The notes under the pieces: generated by a model
What the model saw: the letters and a program-made list of their open reading frames with translations, nothing else
What the model was told of the DNA's origin: nothing
Databases searched by the model: none
Made by a program: the position numbers and the translations under genes
In this document: positions 34,462 through 46,290 of the stretch, piece by piece
How positions within the stretch are numbered: the first letter of the stretch is position 1
Layout: each line of letters begins with the position of its first letter
DNA from: Vombatus ursinus
Lineage: Eukaryota > Chordata > Mammalia > Diprotodontia > Vombatidae
Assembly (NCBI RefSeq): GCF_900497805.2
Contig: NW_020954557.1
Coordinates: 34,184,613-34,248,612, forward strand
Direction of reading: 5' to 3'
DNA: 64,000 nt

Positions 34462-34690
34462 TTGTTAGTCCTTCATTCTCTAAAAAGACTAATGACGTCA
34501 GGAGGGTGATGTCTTGACTTGCAAGTGAACTGGATTTAAGTGAGGCAGAGCTGTGCAAAATCATCAGCCTCACTCTCTCCTCCAAAGTCATTGGAATCCA
34601 GTGGCAAGACATAGGTCAGGATGACTGTAGATGGCTCCGGATGTAGTGGGAGACCTTGGCCTTTTTAAGGTGAAGTCTTTCCCAGGTCTT
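34462..34690 (+). repeat. Unclassified marsupial interspersed repeat
   Basis: The stretch includes tctaaaaagactaatgacgt, cagcctcactctctcctcca and gtagtgggagaccttggcct. I recognise this text as a common marsupial repeat but cannot name the family securely. Confidence 0.5.
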
Positions 34691-35424
34691 AGTTTGTCTT
34701 TGCTTGTTAGTGTAAAGAATTTTAAAAAATAAAGATCAAACATACAGTACTTTTCAAAAATTATAAATAACACGTAATAGATATTATGAATAGACAGGAA
34801 TGAAAAAATCAGTAAAAATCTGAACATGACAGGCCAGGAAGGAATACATTCATAGGAACTTTGGTATCCAAACTCAATGCCTATTTTTTTATATTTGTGT
34901 GACAATTCTGATGTAAAATCCAAACCAAAAAAAATCTGTTTTTTAAAAGCATTTTAGGGGGAAAGATGAGATGATATTCACAATATCTTCTTAAAGCAAA
35001 CTTACTTCAGGAACTTGCCCTTGTAACAGATGTTTGTTTAAATAAATATTCTTTCATTAACCTGAAGTCCCAACAGATGACACTTTCCTCATAAGAGGTC
35101 ATGTTTTCCTCTTACATATTGTTTTTTATTGCTTGGCCAATTGTCTGTTTCAAAGATATGACATTAAAGAGGTATATAAAGTATTGATGTATAACGACAT
35201 AGAGTCTGAACATGAGGTAAAAATGGTAATTAGAAGCAGCAAGAACACTAGATAAGACTATCACAGAGACATAATTTATCCTTCTTGAGAGTATCTTAAT
35301 AGCTGTTCATCAACCAATTAGGTATTTTCTTTTCAATGACCTCATTGCCATATTGCTAGTGTGTTGAAAATATTTATTTAAGAAAGAACATTTTTAAGAA
35401 ATGTGCTGACCAGGTTCCCAGAGG
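34691..35424. other. Intergenic, unclassified
   Basis: AT-rich, with no recognised gene or repeat. Confidence 0.4.
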
Positions 35425-35635
35425 ACCCAAGTTAAAGAATCATAGATTTAGAACTGAAGGAACCTTAGAATCTAGTCCATTCCCTTCATTTTACAGATGA
35501 GGTTAAGTAATTTGCAGAATGGTTAAGTGATTTGCCTAAGGATACACAGGCAGTAAATTGATGATCCAGGATTTGCATGTTGGTTCTCTGATTCTCAATT
35601 GAGGATGCTTCTCACTGTACCATGCTGTTCTGGTG
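35425..35635 (+). repeat. MIR3-like repeat
   Basis: A nearly full copy: aatcatagatttagaactga, cttcattttacagatgaggt, gatttgcctaaggatacaca and an end with tcactgtaccatgctgttct. Confidence 0.8.
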
Positions 35636-36345
35636 TGGAAAATGCTTCCACTCTTATCATTTAGCTCACCAAATCTTGCTCTCCTCCAGTTCTATTTTTT
35701 ACTGAAAATACAGCAGTATCAGAAGAAGATAGCCTGTTGCAATTATCTCTTACATAAATTCCTGCTCTCTGGATTGCACAGACTACCTAAAGTTACTTTG
35801 GCTATGTAGAAAGTTACTTTGGCAAGAGTGTTATCAGTGGGTCAGATTGTCTTTGAAGCGACTTGGCTAGGATTACTGTCCAATATTATAAGTTATAAAT
35901 TCATCTTTAGAACAAAAGTAGACACATTCCCCACACTAAATTTATTCCCAAACAGTAGAATCACTGAAATTGTTTCTGGTGTGGTGTCTCCAAATGCACT
36001 TTGTTACAGAGCTCCAGAAGCAAGCAAGATAATATTATGAGTATTGCTACAAAGGGATAGTAATCTGATTACAGGTCATGCTCCATAATGAGTCAGGAGA
36101 ATTATCACATAACAACATAGCCAAGTCTTGATTTTCTATGGTATTGGGGTGGGGATGAGGGATAAGGCAGAAATAACATATACATTGGAATCTGTAACTA
36201 ATCCAAAAATCTCAGTGTTAAGCCATTTGTTTCAGCATCCATCAAACTCACTGCTTTGAATTTTTCCCATTCTCTCTTCCTACTCACCCTCTGGTAGGGA
36301 TGCCAAAAAGCAGTGAAATGAGAGAACAGTAGGAAGAAGCAAAGA
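35636..36345. other. Intergenic, unclassified
   Basis: No recognised gene or repeat. Confidence 0.4.
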
Positions 36346-36361
36346 TACATATACACGTATA

Positions 36362-36394
<33 letters not shown>
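36346..36394. repeat. (TA)n microsatellite
   Basis: A TA dinucleotide run with one or two interruptions near its left end. Confidence 0.95.
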
Positions 36395-38139
36395 GAATGA
36401 TATCCCTTTTTATACATTTGCTATTTCAAACATTACTTTGGTTTCATTTATTTCATGCACAGTGATACAATTAATCCCCAATCACTATCATTTTAACACA
36501 GATTACTTTGATTGGTTGAAATTTTTAAAAAATAATTTTAAAAAATTGTTGCTTTGAATTGATCATTACAAAAAATTTAGTACAGTATTTCAAGACACCA
36601 TAACACACAAAGTTAAATGTGTGGCTATCATTCAGATTGGATAACTTTCAAATGGCAGAAGTTTGGGAAAATGTCCTTGGAAGGAAGAGTTTAGACATTT
36701 TGAGCATGAGGGAGGAAAAAGAAGTTTCAAATAGATATTTTGGATTGTTTCCCAGTGTTTATTTATTTTTGTAAATAACCATTATCAAATAGATTGTGCC
36801 AGAAGCAAGTAAATCCTTTCTCAGGTCTGATTTAATTTAATTTGTATCTTCTAGTTTGTGTTATATATATTTTATATAATTGTTAGTATGTGCATTTTGG
36901 TAACTTTAGCAGTATCAACAGGAAAACATATTTCATTTGGATAGTGAATGGTACATTAGGCAAGTTTTAAAAGAAAGTATACTTGGTAACAGTATAGTAT
37001 ATGCTATCATTAAAAACTTTCAAAATGAATAAATGTTCTAATTTATACTAATTTTGGAAATTAAAATTGTAATCTTGGAGTCAAAGAAGGATTTGGAGTT
37101 AATATGGCAATATCATTTTAATCTGCACACTATTGATGCGAGAATCTACAAAGCCCCTTTTCATTTTTATATGAACAAAATTCATAGTACATGTAAATGC
37201 AAAAGGGCAACAAAGCCAAATATCTTAAATTAAAGCTTCATTTTAAAAAGTGTAGTAAAGAAGTGTATATTGAAGAATTTTTTTTATTAATACTTATTTG
37301 AAAAGATGTCATTTCCCCTCATTAAAACCAAAATTCTGAAAGCAAAGCCTTGCTCAAAGGATAGAAATTATTCTAGTTTCAATCATCACTTAAGTGACCT
37401 TAAGTCTAGACATTTCTCCACAGGTGGTAGTATTATTGGTACAATTATCAGATGTCGTCATAGAAAGAATTAGCCCTTACAATGCACATGTCTCACGTTC
37501 ATCTGCACTTCTCATTGTGTTGTCCTAAAACCTCCTGCTTCAATGCACTGAAGGCCATTGCTATCCTCCCCAAAGGTGACTGTTTGCCCTGCATCAACAT
37601 GACACCATATTTCTTTGACAATGACACTAGACAACCGTCATAATCCATTTCCTCTGCCAGGACTGGACCACTCTCTGTAGCTTGTCAATTAGAGAGGTCA
37701 TTTTACCTTATTTACAGAGTTGAGAGTATGCATTGATGCATTTTATGACTTGTAATAATGTGCTTTGCATTGAAAGGGGTTAGAATAAGCTAAGAGAGCA
37801 ATAATTCCCAAGTCTTTCTGAATTATAACACTCTATTATTTCTTGTATGATTTTTTGACACCTTCCCTTCCTGTCACTCTCTGAATCCCACTCACATATG
37901 TCAAATGTAATGGGAGATTGAAGAAGTGAATTGCAAGGCTAATTCCTAAAATGAAGAATCCAATACTGCCAATAATACATCTGTGCTCTCTTTAGTGTCA
38001 AGATACAAATCATAGTCCCATGCGATTTTTTTACATGTCCTGGGAAGTTTACCACAGGGAACCTACCCAACTCACTGTGGGTCTTCCTTACATTCTTTGG
38101 GCATCAGAAGAAAAATGGTGGAGTATATGGGGACGTCAA
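36395..38139. other. Repeat-poor intergenic stretch
   Basis: For about 1.7 kb I see no interspersed repeat. The part at 37400-37800 has balanced composition and looks least like decayed repeat. There is no coding signal. It is a candidate for conserved regulatory sequence upstream of UBE2E3, by inference only. Confidence 0.35.
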
Positions 38140-39430
38140 GTCAATTCTGCCAACATTTATTGAGCAACTACTATGTATGGTGCACTGTGCTAGATGCTGG
38201 GGATTCAAAGATAAAGACCAAACAGTCCCTGTCTTTTAGCTTAGATTCAACTAGTATACACAAGAAGGTAAATACAGTACTCATTTTTGTTTTGTTTTTG
38301 TTTTGGATATAGAAAACTCCCGGAGAGGAAAATCCATCTAACAACACAGGTTGGCATTTGTTTTACAAATTACAATCTTAGACTAGAGATTTGCTTGAGA
38401 ATACCGAGATATTGAGAGATTGAATGGCTTGGCCAGGGTTTTGTAGTGTATTAAGTGGAATTGGAACCCAGGCCTTCCTCACACTACTTTATATATGCAC
38501 TAATGTAATGCAAAGGAATTTCAAGAGGAAGACATTGCTAATAGCTGGAAATAACTGGATACTTGGAATCCAGAAATGCCTCAATATAGGAGGTAGCACC
38601 TCAACTGTGCCTGGAAGGAAGCTTGGTCAGTCTAGGAATTAGAGTGAGGACAGTGCGTATTCTGAACCTGAGGAACCATGTGTACAAAAGCACAGAGGTA
38701 TAAATGGGGAATAGGTAGCAGTTAGATTTGAATAAGAGGAATAATATGAAGTAAGAATGAAATTGTAAGTGGGAATCAGAGTCGGGGGTGGTAAGGGGGC
38801 TAGGTTTTAAATACCAGGTTGAAGGGTCTGTAATTTATCCTAGAGACCATGGAAAACCATTGAAGATTTTTGAGAGGGAGGCAGGGACAGTGACATGATC
38901 AGATCTGTTTTTAGGAATATCGATTTGATGACTGGGTAAAGGATGAATAGGACAGGGGAGAGAGAACAATTAGAAAGCAATTGCTTTCTAATTAGAAGAT
39001 ACAAGAGGTGGTGAGAGCCTGAACTACGGTAGTAGCCGTATGAGTAGAGAGAAGGGGATAGATGTAAAAGATCTTTTGGAGGCAGAATAGACAAAATTTT
39101 GTAACTGACAGAATGTTGAAGGATAGTGAAGAGTCAAGATTGGCTTCAATTTTGCAAACCTAGGTGACTAAATCAATAGAAATGCCATCAACAGAAATGG
39201 GGAAGATTGGGAGAAGAATGGATTTGGGGGAAAATGAGTTCTACTTTGGATGTGTTGAATTTGAAAAGTCTGGAGAACATTCAAACGTCTGTCTAGCAGA
39301 CACCTGGAAACAAGAGAATAGGCCACTGGGGTTCAGGAGAGAGATTAGAACTAGATTTATGGATTTGATAGTCATGTACCAAGAGATGATAATTGAACCC
39401 ATGGGGCTGAGACAGCCAAGGGAGAATTAT
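38140..39430 (-). repeat. L2 LINE, 5'-truncated
   Basis: The antisense L2 terminus (atttattgagcaactactat, gctagatgctggggattcaa) is at the left. Internal ORF2 landmarks are accatggaaaaccattgaag and gacatgatcagatctgtttt. The minus-strand peptide at 38840-39094 fits L2 ORF2 with a few changes. A MIR3-like piece lies within it at about 38336-38480, and a 26-bp perfect palindrome at 38968-38993. Confidence 0.8.
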
Positions 39431-39732
39431 CTCCATGGGGTTTCCAATTATCCCTCATTTTTGCTACATAACTAATCCATATTTTTTTGATCATACTTTT
39501 TTTAATGACATCATTTACTTTACTTGCCTCATGTAATTCCTTGTTCATAATCTGTTACCACCTTATCATGCCCTCTTTGCTCCTCTTCGCTGTCTTTTAT
39601 GTGATTCTCAACTTCAATTTTTCAAAGATTGTAATGTTTCATGACTGATAGTCATACAACATCACCAGAAGAATATTGTTGTTAAAAGAGATGGTGGACC
39701 TTTGTTTCAGAGAGGAACTTCAAGACGTTAAA
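39431..39732. other. Intergenic, unclassified
   Basis: No recognised feature. Confidence 0.4.
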
Positions 39733-39816
39733 AGAAATATATAATATATATATATACACATACATACATATATATATATACATACATACATATATATGTA
39801 TACACACACATATATA
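39733..39816. repeat. TA/CA/CATA microsatellite cluster
   Basis: Alternating ta, ca and cata units, nearly all purine-pyrimidine alternating. Confidence 0.9.
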
Positions 39817-40539
39817 GTATAAATTGGGGGAGTGTTTATTAATGAATTCTGTAAGTTGTTCTTTCAACATCATAGTCTGGAAAATAGGAATTCTTTGTTC
39901 ATTAAGTTTTTCTTGTGTGAATGATTAGGCTAAATTCATTTGAGTGATTATGGATCTCATTTGGGAGGCTTTACAGTGTTCCAGGGCTTAAGGCAGCAAC
40001 ACAATGTCATCCACAAACAGAAGTATCTGGAATCAATAGGAAATTCCTCTTTGATTTGGATTCTCTGTTATATTTCCTCCATGACAATGGCAAACACCCC
40101 TAGGTAGAATACATTTCCTTGTTCTGTGCTGTGATTGATGCTAATAATAAAATGTCATCAAACAAGATCATCTCATTACCTCTTTCAAGTAATCTTATAT
40201 AACTTTTACATATTCATCAGAGGTACCTTTTTTGAGGAGAACCTTTGAGGCTGAGTTTTACTCTATAAATCAAATGCTAAAAAAAAAAAAAAATTGCCAA
40301 CAAACATTAAGCATGGTAGGATTTTGTGTTCTCTATGTCCTTCAGTCAATTTATGATGGCAAAGATTTGGCCTGCTCCGGATTATCACGTGCAAAAAGCC
40401 TGTTCCTTTCCGAAAGAGGATTGGCTCTCAATGGATATATAACTTATTTTCACAAAAAACCATTATGTGGATGGAAAAATTGGCTTAAGAAATGGTAGTT
40501 AGTGATGTTTTCTCAGTCACTTCCTTTGATAATAATGTC
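39817..40539. other. Intergenic, unclassified
   Basis: No recognised repeat or gene. An A-run lies at about 40279-40293. Confidence 0.4.
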
Positions 40540-40549
40540 AGAGATTTTT

Positions 40550-40713
40550 CTTTTGTTTATTTATTTATTTATTTTTTAGTGAGGCAATGGGGGTTAAGTG
40601 ACTTGCTCAAGGTCACACAGCTAGTACATGTTTTGGTCTGAGGCCGGATTTGAACTCAGGTCTTCCTGACTGCAGGGCCAGTGCTCTATCCACTTTGCCA
40701 CCTAGCTGCCCCC
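40550..40713 (-). repeat. Marsupial tRNA-derived CORE-SINE
   Basis: Antisense CORE (caaggtcacacagctagtac) and head (ccacctagctgccccc) are clear. The flanks agagattttt at 40540-40549 and 40714-40723 are a perfect 10-bp target duplication. Confidence 0.9.
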
Positions 40714-40723
40714 AGAGATTTTT

Positions 40724-41395
40724 TTTTTTGAACCTTTGATATCTTGCCTTCTTTCAGATACCTTGAGGATTGATTCCCCAGTGCCCTCACTGGAAGTATC
40801 ACTTCCAGTACAGATCTCCTCTGCACATTCCTGGACTGAGCACAGCTGCTTTTGCACATCTTGGTTTTCTTCACTGTCATGCCTATTTCCTCTGGACTCT
40901 GCACTGGACTGAATGTACCTTAAGGAGCACCTTAAGGAAGATGAAGACACCTGTTTAAAATTTTAAAAGTAATTTGTTCTGAGGATTCTTAGATACTCTT
41001 TATGAGGGATGCACAAGCTCTAAGTTGGGAGTCCTCCTCCTAGAGGAAAAGGAACAGATCTGTAACAGTTCACTCTGTACTGTGCATATCATTGCACCAA
41101 GGATAGCACCACATGACCTTAAATGCTTTTGTGGATGTCACTTTTGCAGAATGCTCTCCAGAGAATCATTCTCTTTTCTTCTCCTTCATGGGAAAACAAA
41201 CAAACATGTTACCTATGAGTTTTACATGACATTTATCAAGCTCTAGTGCAAAAAAAGCCCCAAATTGTTAACATAGAGCAACATTAGGGCCATTAGAAGG
41301 TTCCCTAACAGTTTGACTCTGCTCCTCTTTGCAGCAGCTTATTCTCGACACACCTATGATTTGAAGGAACTCTGTGGAGTTGTTTTTCTCTCTTA
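40724..41395. other. Intergenic, unclassified
   Basis: No recognised gene or repeat. Confidence 0.4.
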
Positions 41396-41612
41396 TGAGG
41401 TAGGTAGAGTGCTAGACCTGGAGTGAGAAATACCTGAGTTCAAATCCTGCCTGACACTTGCTAGCTATGTGACCCTGGGCAAGTCACTTAACTTGTCTCA
41501 GATTCAGTGTTTGCATCTGTAAAATGGGGGTAATAATAGCACCTACCCCACAGGGTTGTTGAAAGGATAAAGTGATAGATAAATTCTAGCTATTATTATT
41601 ATTACTATTATT
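41396..41612 (+). repeat. Long CORE-SINE
   Basis: The order taggtagagtgctagacctg, cctgagttcaaatcctgcct, CORE, catctgtaaaatgggggtaa and attctagctattattattat is complete apart from a short 5' end. Confidence 0.85.
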
Positions 41613-42601
41613 GAATAGATTTTCCTAACTGTAGGAACTAACTGTTTTGGAAGAAGCCAAGGAGGACAGCAAAATCCTGAGATATAGCATTTAATCCATT
41701 ACATCTGTAGAGCTCTAAATGACACCCTAGTGACATATGAAACAGTTACTGTTCCTTCAAAAGCACCAAACTTACTATTGAGGACTGATTTGTGTACCAG
41801 GAAGCATGTGACTCAGTAAATGTTAACTGATAATATAGGGGTTAAATACCCAGCTATATGCCATAGTTTTTTTTTTTAAACTTCTAAAATGTTTTATCAA
41901 TTTCTTTTATTTTTTTTACACCATTACTACTTTCTTTTTTTAAGTTAGAGATTTATTTGGAATTTTTAACAATATTTGGAATACCGCAAGGCAGAATACA
42001 TCTAGATGAAATAAACATTTTTAAGGAAATGTTTCTTGAAATGCCCCAACTTCTGTATCTGAAAGAATCAGTGATTTTATTAGAGTTGGTATTCTCTTGC
42101 TATCAGTACTGATCACACTCCTTTCACAATTTTGTAGTGACTCTTCATGAATAACTGGCCCAAAATATTCATCACCTGTAGATGAGCATATTCTAGAGGG
42201 ATTTGTGTAGGGCTTGAATGGTGGCCCATACCCTCACACAATAATTAATTCTATCCCATGTGTGATCACAATCATGTTAACAGTATTCTCTCTTGAAGTT
42301 CTATTTGCGGTTCTATTCTTTGGTCTGTTCTCAATTGTATAGATATAACTTCGATCTGGCATGTGTAAACCTATTTATAGGTCTGCAAAAATCTAAAACC
42401 CACATTTAGGATACATTTTCACACCACACTAATTTCTAATATCTTTTCTTACCCTGGTTTTCACTGAACTCTCCCTTGTAACAAAGAAAGAGCAAACAAA
42501 ACAAAACCAAATAACCACATTTGCAACAATACACTTTGGGAGTCCCTCCAGCTTCTCTGCTGAGAGAAGGAACAGATTTTTCATCATTTGTTCTCTGAGA
42601 C
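41613..42601. other. Intergenic, unclassified
   Basis: AT-rich with T-runs near 41868 and 41910. No gene or named repeat. Confidence 0.4.
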
Positions 42602-42603
42602 AT

Positions 42604-42638
<35 letters not shown>

Positions 42639-42690
42639 ATGCATATATGTATATGTATACATATATCTATACATATACACTTATATCTTG
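42602..42690. repeat. TA/GT microsatellite cluster
   Basis: A (TA)n run passes into (GT)n and then mixed ATAC units. Confidence 0.9.
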
Positions 42691-43110
42691 CAATTAATCA
42701 GAATCTGGGTTCATTTTAAAACTTTTTATTTACATTATTGTAGTCATTAGGTGTATTGTTTTCCTGGTTCTGCTTATTTTCAGTGACTCAATCAGTAAGT
42801 ATTTATTAAATACCTACTATATACCAGGCATTGTGCTAGGGACCTGAAATATGAAGATCCTGTTTTAATGTAGCTTATTTTCTTTGTGTCAATTTTCCCA
42901 TCTTTGCCTGAATTCTTTATTTGTCATTTCTAATGGCAGAAATGATAGTTGTATACCACAATTTGTTTAGCCATTCCTCAAATGTTGAAGACCTCTTTCA
43001 TTTATAGATTTTTTTGCTACCTTAAAAGTATTGCTATAAATATGTTGGTATACATACAAGCTTTATATCTTTAATCTCCTTGGGGTATATTCCTGGAATA
43101 GTTTAAGAAA
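42691..43110 (-). repeat. L1 3' UTR fragment with L2-like insert
   Basis: Antisense L1 text (gtttagccattcctcaaatg, gctataaatatgttggtata, ctccttggggtatattcctg) is present. An L2-type terminal piece (gtatttattaaatacctact, ccaggcattgtgctagggac) lies at about 42788-42880 inside it. Confidence 0.7.
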
Positions 43111-43264
43111 AGAAATGGTCTACATGAATTTAAGATTCCTTTCACTTGCTGTTATATCCATGCAGATACATGCACGATGCAGCTAAGGTTTATATTCCTG
43201 AAAAGTCTATAAAGCAAAGTTATGCATATTGAATTGTATCATCCCATTACATTATATTAACAGT

Positions 43265-43385
43265 ACTCATTAGAGTGTAAGCTCCTTGAGGTCAGAGAAC
43301 ATGTTTTTGACCTTGTATCCTCAACACTTTGCATAGTTTCTGGCACAGAGCAAGAGCTTAATAATGCTTGTTGAGTTGAAAGAAT
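43265..43385 (+). repeat. L2 3' end
   Basis: It contains gtgtaagctccttgaggtca and gcttaataatgcttgttgag in sense orientation. Confidence 0.75.
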
Positions 43386-43616
43386 CATGATTTTGGCTTG
43401 GTGAATACACCCTGTACTGAGACAGATCCTACCTAGCCCCTCTACAATCCTAATGGTTTTCCAGAATTGTCATGGTAGAAAAATTCATTAAATATTTTCT
43501 GTGAGAAAGTCTCCAAATAGATTAAGTTAAAACTTCCTTGGAGAAAAAAACTTTTTGTCTCCCTCCAATATGTTGGACATTGAGGTATTTTAATCCATTC
43601 AATAGTATTGTCTCAG

Positions 43617-43800
43617 GTTCATAGGATTTAGAGTTGGAGACAACTTTAGAGATTGTCATGTCTAGCTTTGTCATTCTACAGATGAGGAAATTTTAGGTAA
43701 ATTAAGTGACATACCCAGTGTTACACAGGTAACAAGTGACCTGGATTTGAATGGAGTTTCAAACCCAGATCCCCTAACTCCTCTAGCTCTAGTTAGTGCT
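43617..43800 (+). repeat. MIR3-like repeat
   Basis: The order ttcataggatttagagttgg, tcattctacagatgaggaaa, cccagtgttacacaggtaac and cctctagctctagttagtgc is canonical. Confidence 0.75.
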
Positions 43801-43849
43801 TTTTTCTAGTTCTAATCTGCTTTTAAATTTGGGACATCTCAATAAAGCT

Positions 43850-44030
43850 ATTTTTTTCTCCTATCTTTCACCCTCTTTCCGTTTCTTTTCTTCTTCTACT
43901 TTCCACCCTATTCTCCCTCTTAACCTTCCTCCCTTCTCTGCCCTTCCTTCCTTCCTCTCTCTTCCTTTTTCCTTAGTCTTTCTCCTTCCCTCCTTCTCTC
44001 TTTCTTCCCTTCACCTTTCAATCTGTCCTA
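43850..44030. repeat. Pyrimidine-rich tract
   Basis: About 180 bp of C/T-rich sequence; the apparent protein it encodes is low complexity. Confidence 0.85.
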
Positions 44031-44062
44031 CTTTAAAGAAAAAAACATACAATACCTCTATA

Positions 44063-44252
44063 CCAAAGGTTCTTAATCTAGGGTCTGTGAAGTTAAAAAA
44101 ATATATTTTGATAACTATTTCAATAGAATTAATTTCCTTTGTAATCCTACGTATTTTATTATACACATTTAAAAGTTTTATTCAGAGAAGGATACCATAG
44201 GCTTCACCAAACTCTTGAAGGTTTCATGACACAAAAGTTAAGAATTTCTGTT
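44063..44252. mobile_element. hAT-like non-autonomous DNA transposon
   Basis: Imperfect terminal inverted repeats, aaaggttcttaatcta on the left and aagttaagaatttctg on the right, bound a 190-bp copy. The right part has tttcatgacacaaaa, which mirrors the left end of the copy at 61729-61929. That copy lies in the opposite orientation, so both are one family. The length and termini fit a hAT MITE; I cannot name the subfamily. Confidence 0.65.
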
Positions 44253-44357
44253 CTATTTCATAGCAAAAGCTAACTCTGGTTGCTATGAACATGTATGAGT
44301 TGTAATGGGGGCCAGAGAAAGGTGACTCTCCTGAGCACTTTAAAAAATGATAAATTT

Positions 44358-44509
44358 GGGGGACAGCTAGGTGGTGCAGTGCATAGAGTACTAGCCCTGG
44401 AGTCAAGAGAACCTGAGTTCATATGTGGCCTCAGATACATAATACTCGGTAGCTGTGTGACCCTGGGCAAGTAACTTAATCCCAACTGCCTCATCAAAAA
44501 GAAAAAAAA
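44358..44509 (+). repeat. Marsupial tRNA-derived CORE-SINE
   Basis: A full copy (gacagctaggtggtgcagtg head, CORE, A-rich tail). The flanks gataaattt at 44349-44357 and 44510-44518 are a perfect 9-bp target duplication. Confidence 0.9.
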
Positions 44510-44518
44510 GATAAATTT

Positions 44519-45147
44519 TTAAAATATAAATTTTAGTTAATTTCCATTGAGAAATACAGTTATATATACAAGCATAAGGAAAGATAATAAGAAAAGTGGA
44601 CATAGCAGCCAAAACAAACAAACAAAAAAAGATTATAAATGATTGCATTGCATTTATCATTAACCCTACCACAAAAGATGCATATTAACTTTCACATATT
44701 AGCACCCAGAGTTACATTGCTTTGCTTATTATTTTGACCTTCTTGACTGTATGTAACATGAATTCATTGCTCTTTTAATTTTATCCATATGGCTGTAGTC
44801 AGTATGTACAATTTATTTTGTTTGTGTGTAAGGGAGGGCTGACCAATAAGGGCCTAGTCCTGGGGCAGGCAGAAGGGACCTGCATAGATGGTAAACCTAC
44901 TTCTAGTAAACTTACTTCTGGAAGTGTGTGATATTGCAGAATGGAAAGGCTCAGTTTTCTACTTCATAGGATGGGTAGGTTTTCAGTGACTTTTTCCTCT
45001 TTGCTTCTTGAATGAAAAGAAAATTCTTTTGATTGGCTCAGGAACTGGATCAGAGTATTCATAGAAAAGGCATTAATTAGTCAAATTGTCTTTGATTTTT
45101 CTTGGGGACAATTGAGGCAAAGATGGCTGTAAGACTCCTAGTGGAGA
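44519..45147. other. Intergenic, unclassified
   Basis: No recognised repeat or gene. Confidence 0.4.
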
Positions 45148-45175
45148 GAGAGAGAGAGAAAAAGAGAGAGAGAAG
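45148..45175. repeat. (GA)n simple repeat
   Basis: A short GA run with one A-rich interruption. Confidence 0.9.
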
Positions 45176-45387
45176 TGCACCGGTGTCCTAATCTCCCTAC
45201 CTGTGTCTATATGTACCCCATAAACTGTAATCTTGCTATTGCTTTTGTCACTGTTGTATCTATTCTTTCCTTTTATTAAGTAAAAAAGGATGGGAGACAG
45301 AATGACCTTGTGAACTTCTGAAGGTCAAAAAAACCAGGTTGTTAGCAATTGGAGCCTCCCCCACCCTGAGGAACAACCTGTTTGACC

Positions 45388-45460
45388 CATCCAAGCAGGC
45401 AATCAAACCTGGGCCATAGTAATGACAGTGGCTGCATCCTAACCACTAGCTCATTTTGGC
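45388..45460 (-). pseudogene. tRNA-Glu-like relic
   Basis: On the minus strand the D-arm reads ctagtggttaggat, as in tRNA-Glu, and the T-arm reads ggcccaggtttgatt. The spacing between them is 19 nt against 18 in tRNA-Glu. The anticodon-loop triplet reads GTC (Asp-type) and the anticodon stem pairs poorly, so it is not a working tRNA. It may be a stray tRNA pseudogene or a SINE head; no CORE follows. Confidence 0.6.
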
Positions 45461-45548
45461 CAGTGAATACATTTCCTTTGTATGCTCAGTCCCAGCAAAT
45501 CAGCCAGTCCTAAATCTTTCCTTCACCACAAAGTCAGCAGATAGGAAA

Positions 45549-45800
45549 GAGCAGGTAGCTAGGTGGTGAAGTGGATAGAGCACTTGGCCTGGAGTCAGAA
45601 AGAACTAAAATCAAATTCAGCCTCAAATACTTACTAGCTGTGTGACTCTGGGCACGTCACTTAACTTCTGTTTGACTCAGTTTCTTCACCTGTAAAATGG
45701 GAATAATAATAAAACCTATTTTGCAGGGTTATTGTGAGGATCAGATGAGATAATAATTGTAACGTATTTAAGACATGGCGCTATATAAATGTTAGCTCTT
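45549..45800 (+). repeat. Long CORE-SINE
   Basis: The head (gcaggtagctaggtggtgaa), CORE (gctgtgtgactctgggcacg), ttcttcacctgtaaaatggg, and the tail ggcgctatataaatgttagc are complete. Confidence 0.85.
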
Positions 45801-45924
45801 ATAGCACCTGTGCAATGGTGAGTCAGGCCCCTTCTTTGAAGAAGGCTCACCAATATCCAGGTGGGTCTCCTCCACTTGCCCCTTAGCTAAGGGGCCACTT
45901 GGCAAAGCTCCCTTTAGCAAGACC

Positions 45925-46290
45925 CCGATTATATTTCCTTTTATTTTTGTTGCTCTGCTTTATTTCACACAAGTATTTCCATATATTTTCGATTTCTTCA
46001 TTTTCATTGTTTCTTATGTTACAATATTATTGCATTTCATTAATGTGCCACCATTTATTCAGCCATTCTCCAATTAATGTATCCTTAGTTTGTTTCCAGT
46101 TTTTGCTGTTAGAAATAGTATCACTAAAAATGTTTTCTGTGCAGATAGGATCTTTCTTCTGTTTAATCATCTTTTTAGCTGTAGACTCACTGATGGGATC
46201 ACTGGGTCAAAAGGTATGCACATTTTTATAGCTCATTATATAATTCCATACTGTGCAAATGATCTTGTTAGAAGTATATATTTACACTAA
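45925..46290 (-). repeat. L1 3' UTR fragment
   Basis: Antisense L1 landmarks are cagccattctccaattaatg, gtttgtttccagtttttgct, gatgggatcactgggtcaaa and a region near aattccatactgtgcaaatg. Confidence 0.75.

Noticed and set aside
45388-45460. A functional tRNA gene
   Set aside because: The anticodon stem does not pair well and the anticodon disagrees with the Glu-type arms.
44830-45540. Possible LTR-type element
   Set aside because: The stretch looked unusual, but I found no terminal repeats, no primer site and no coding remnant, so I do not call it.
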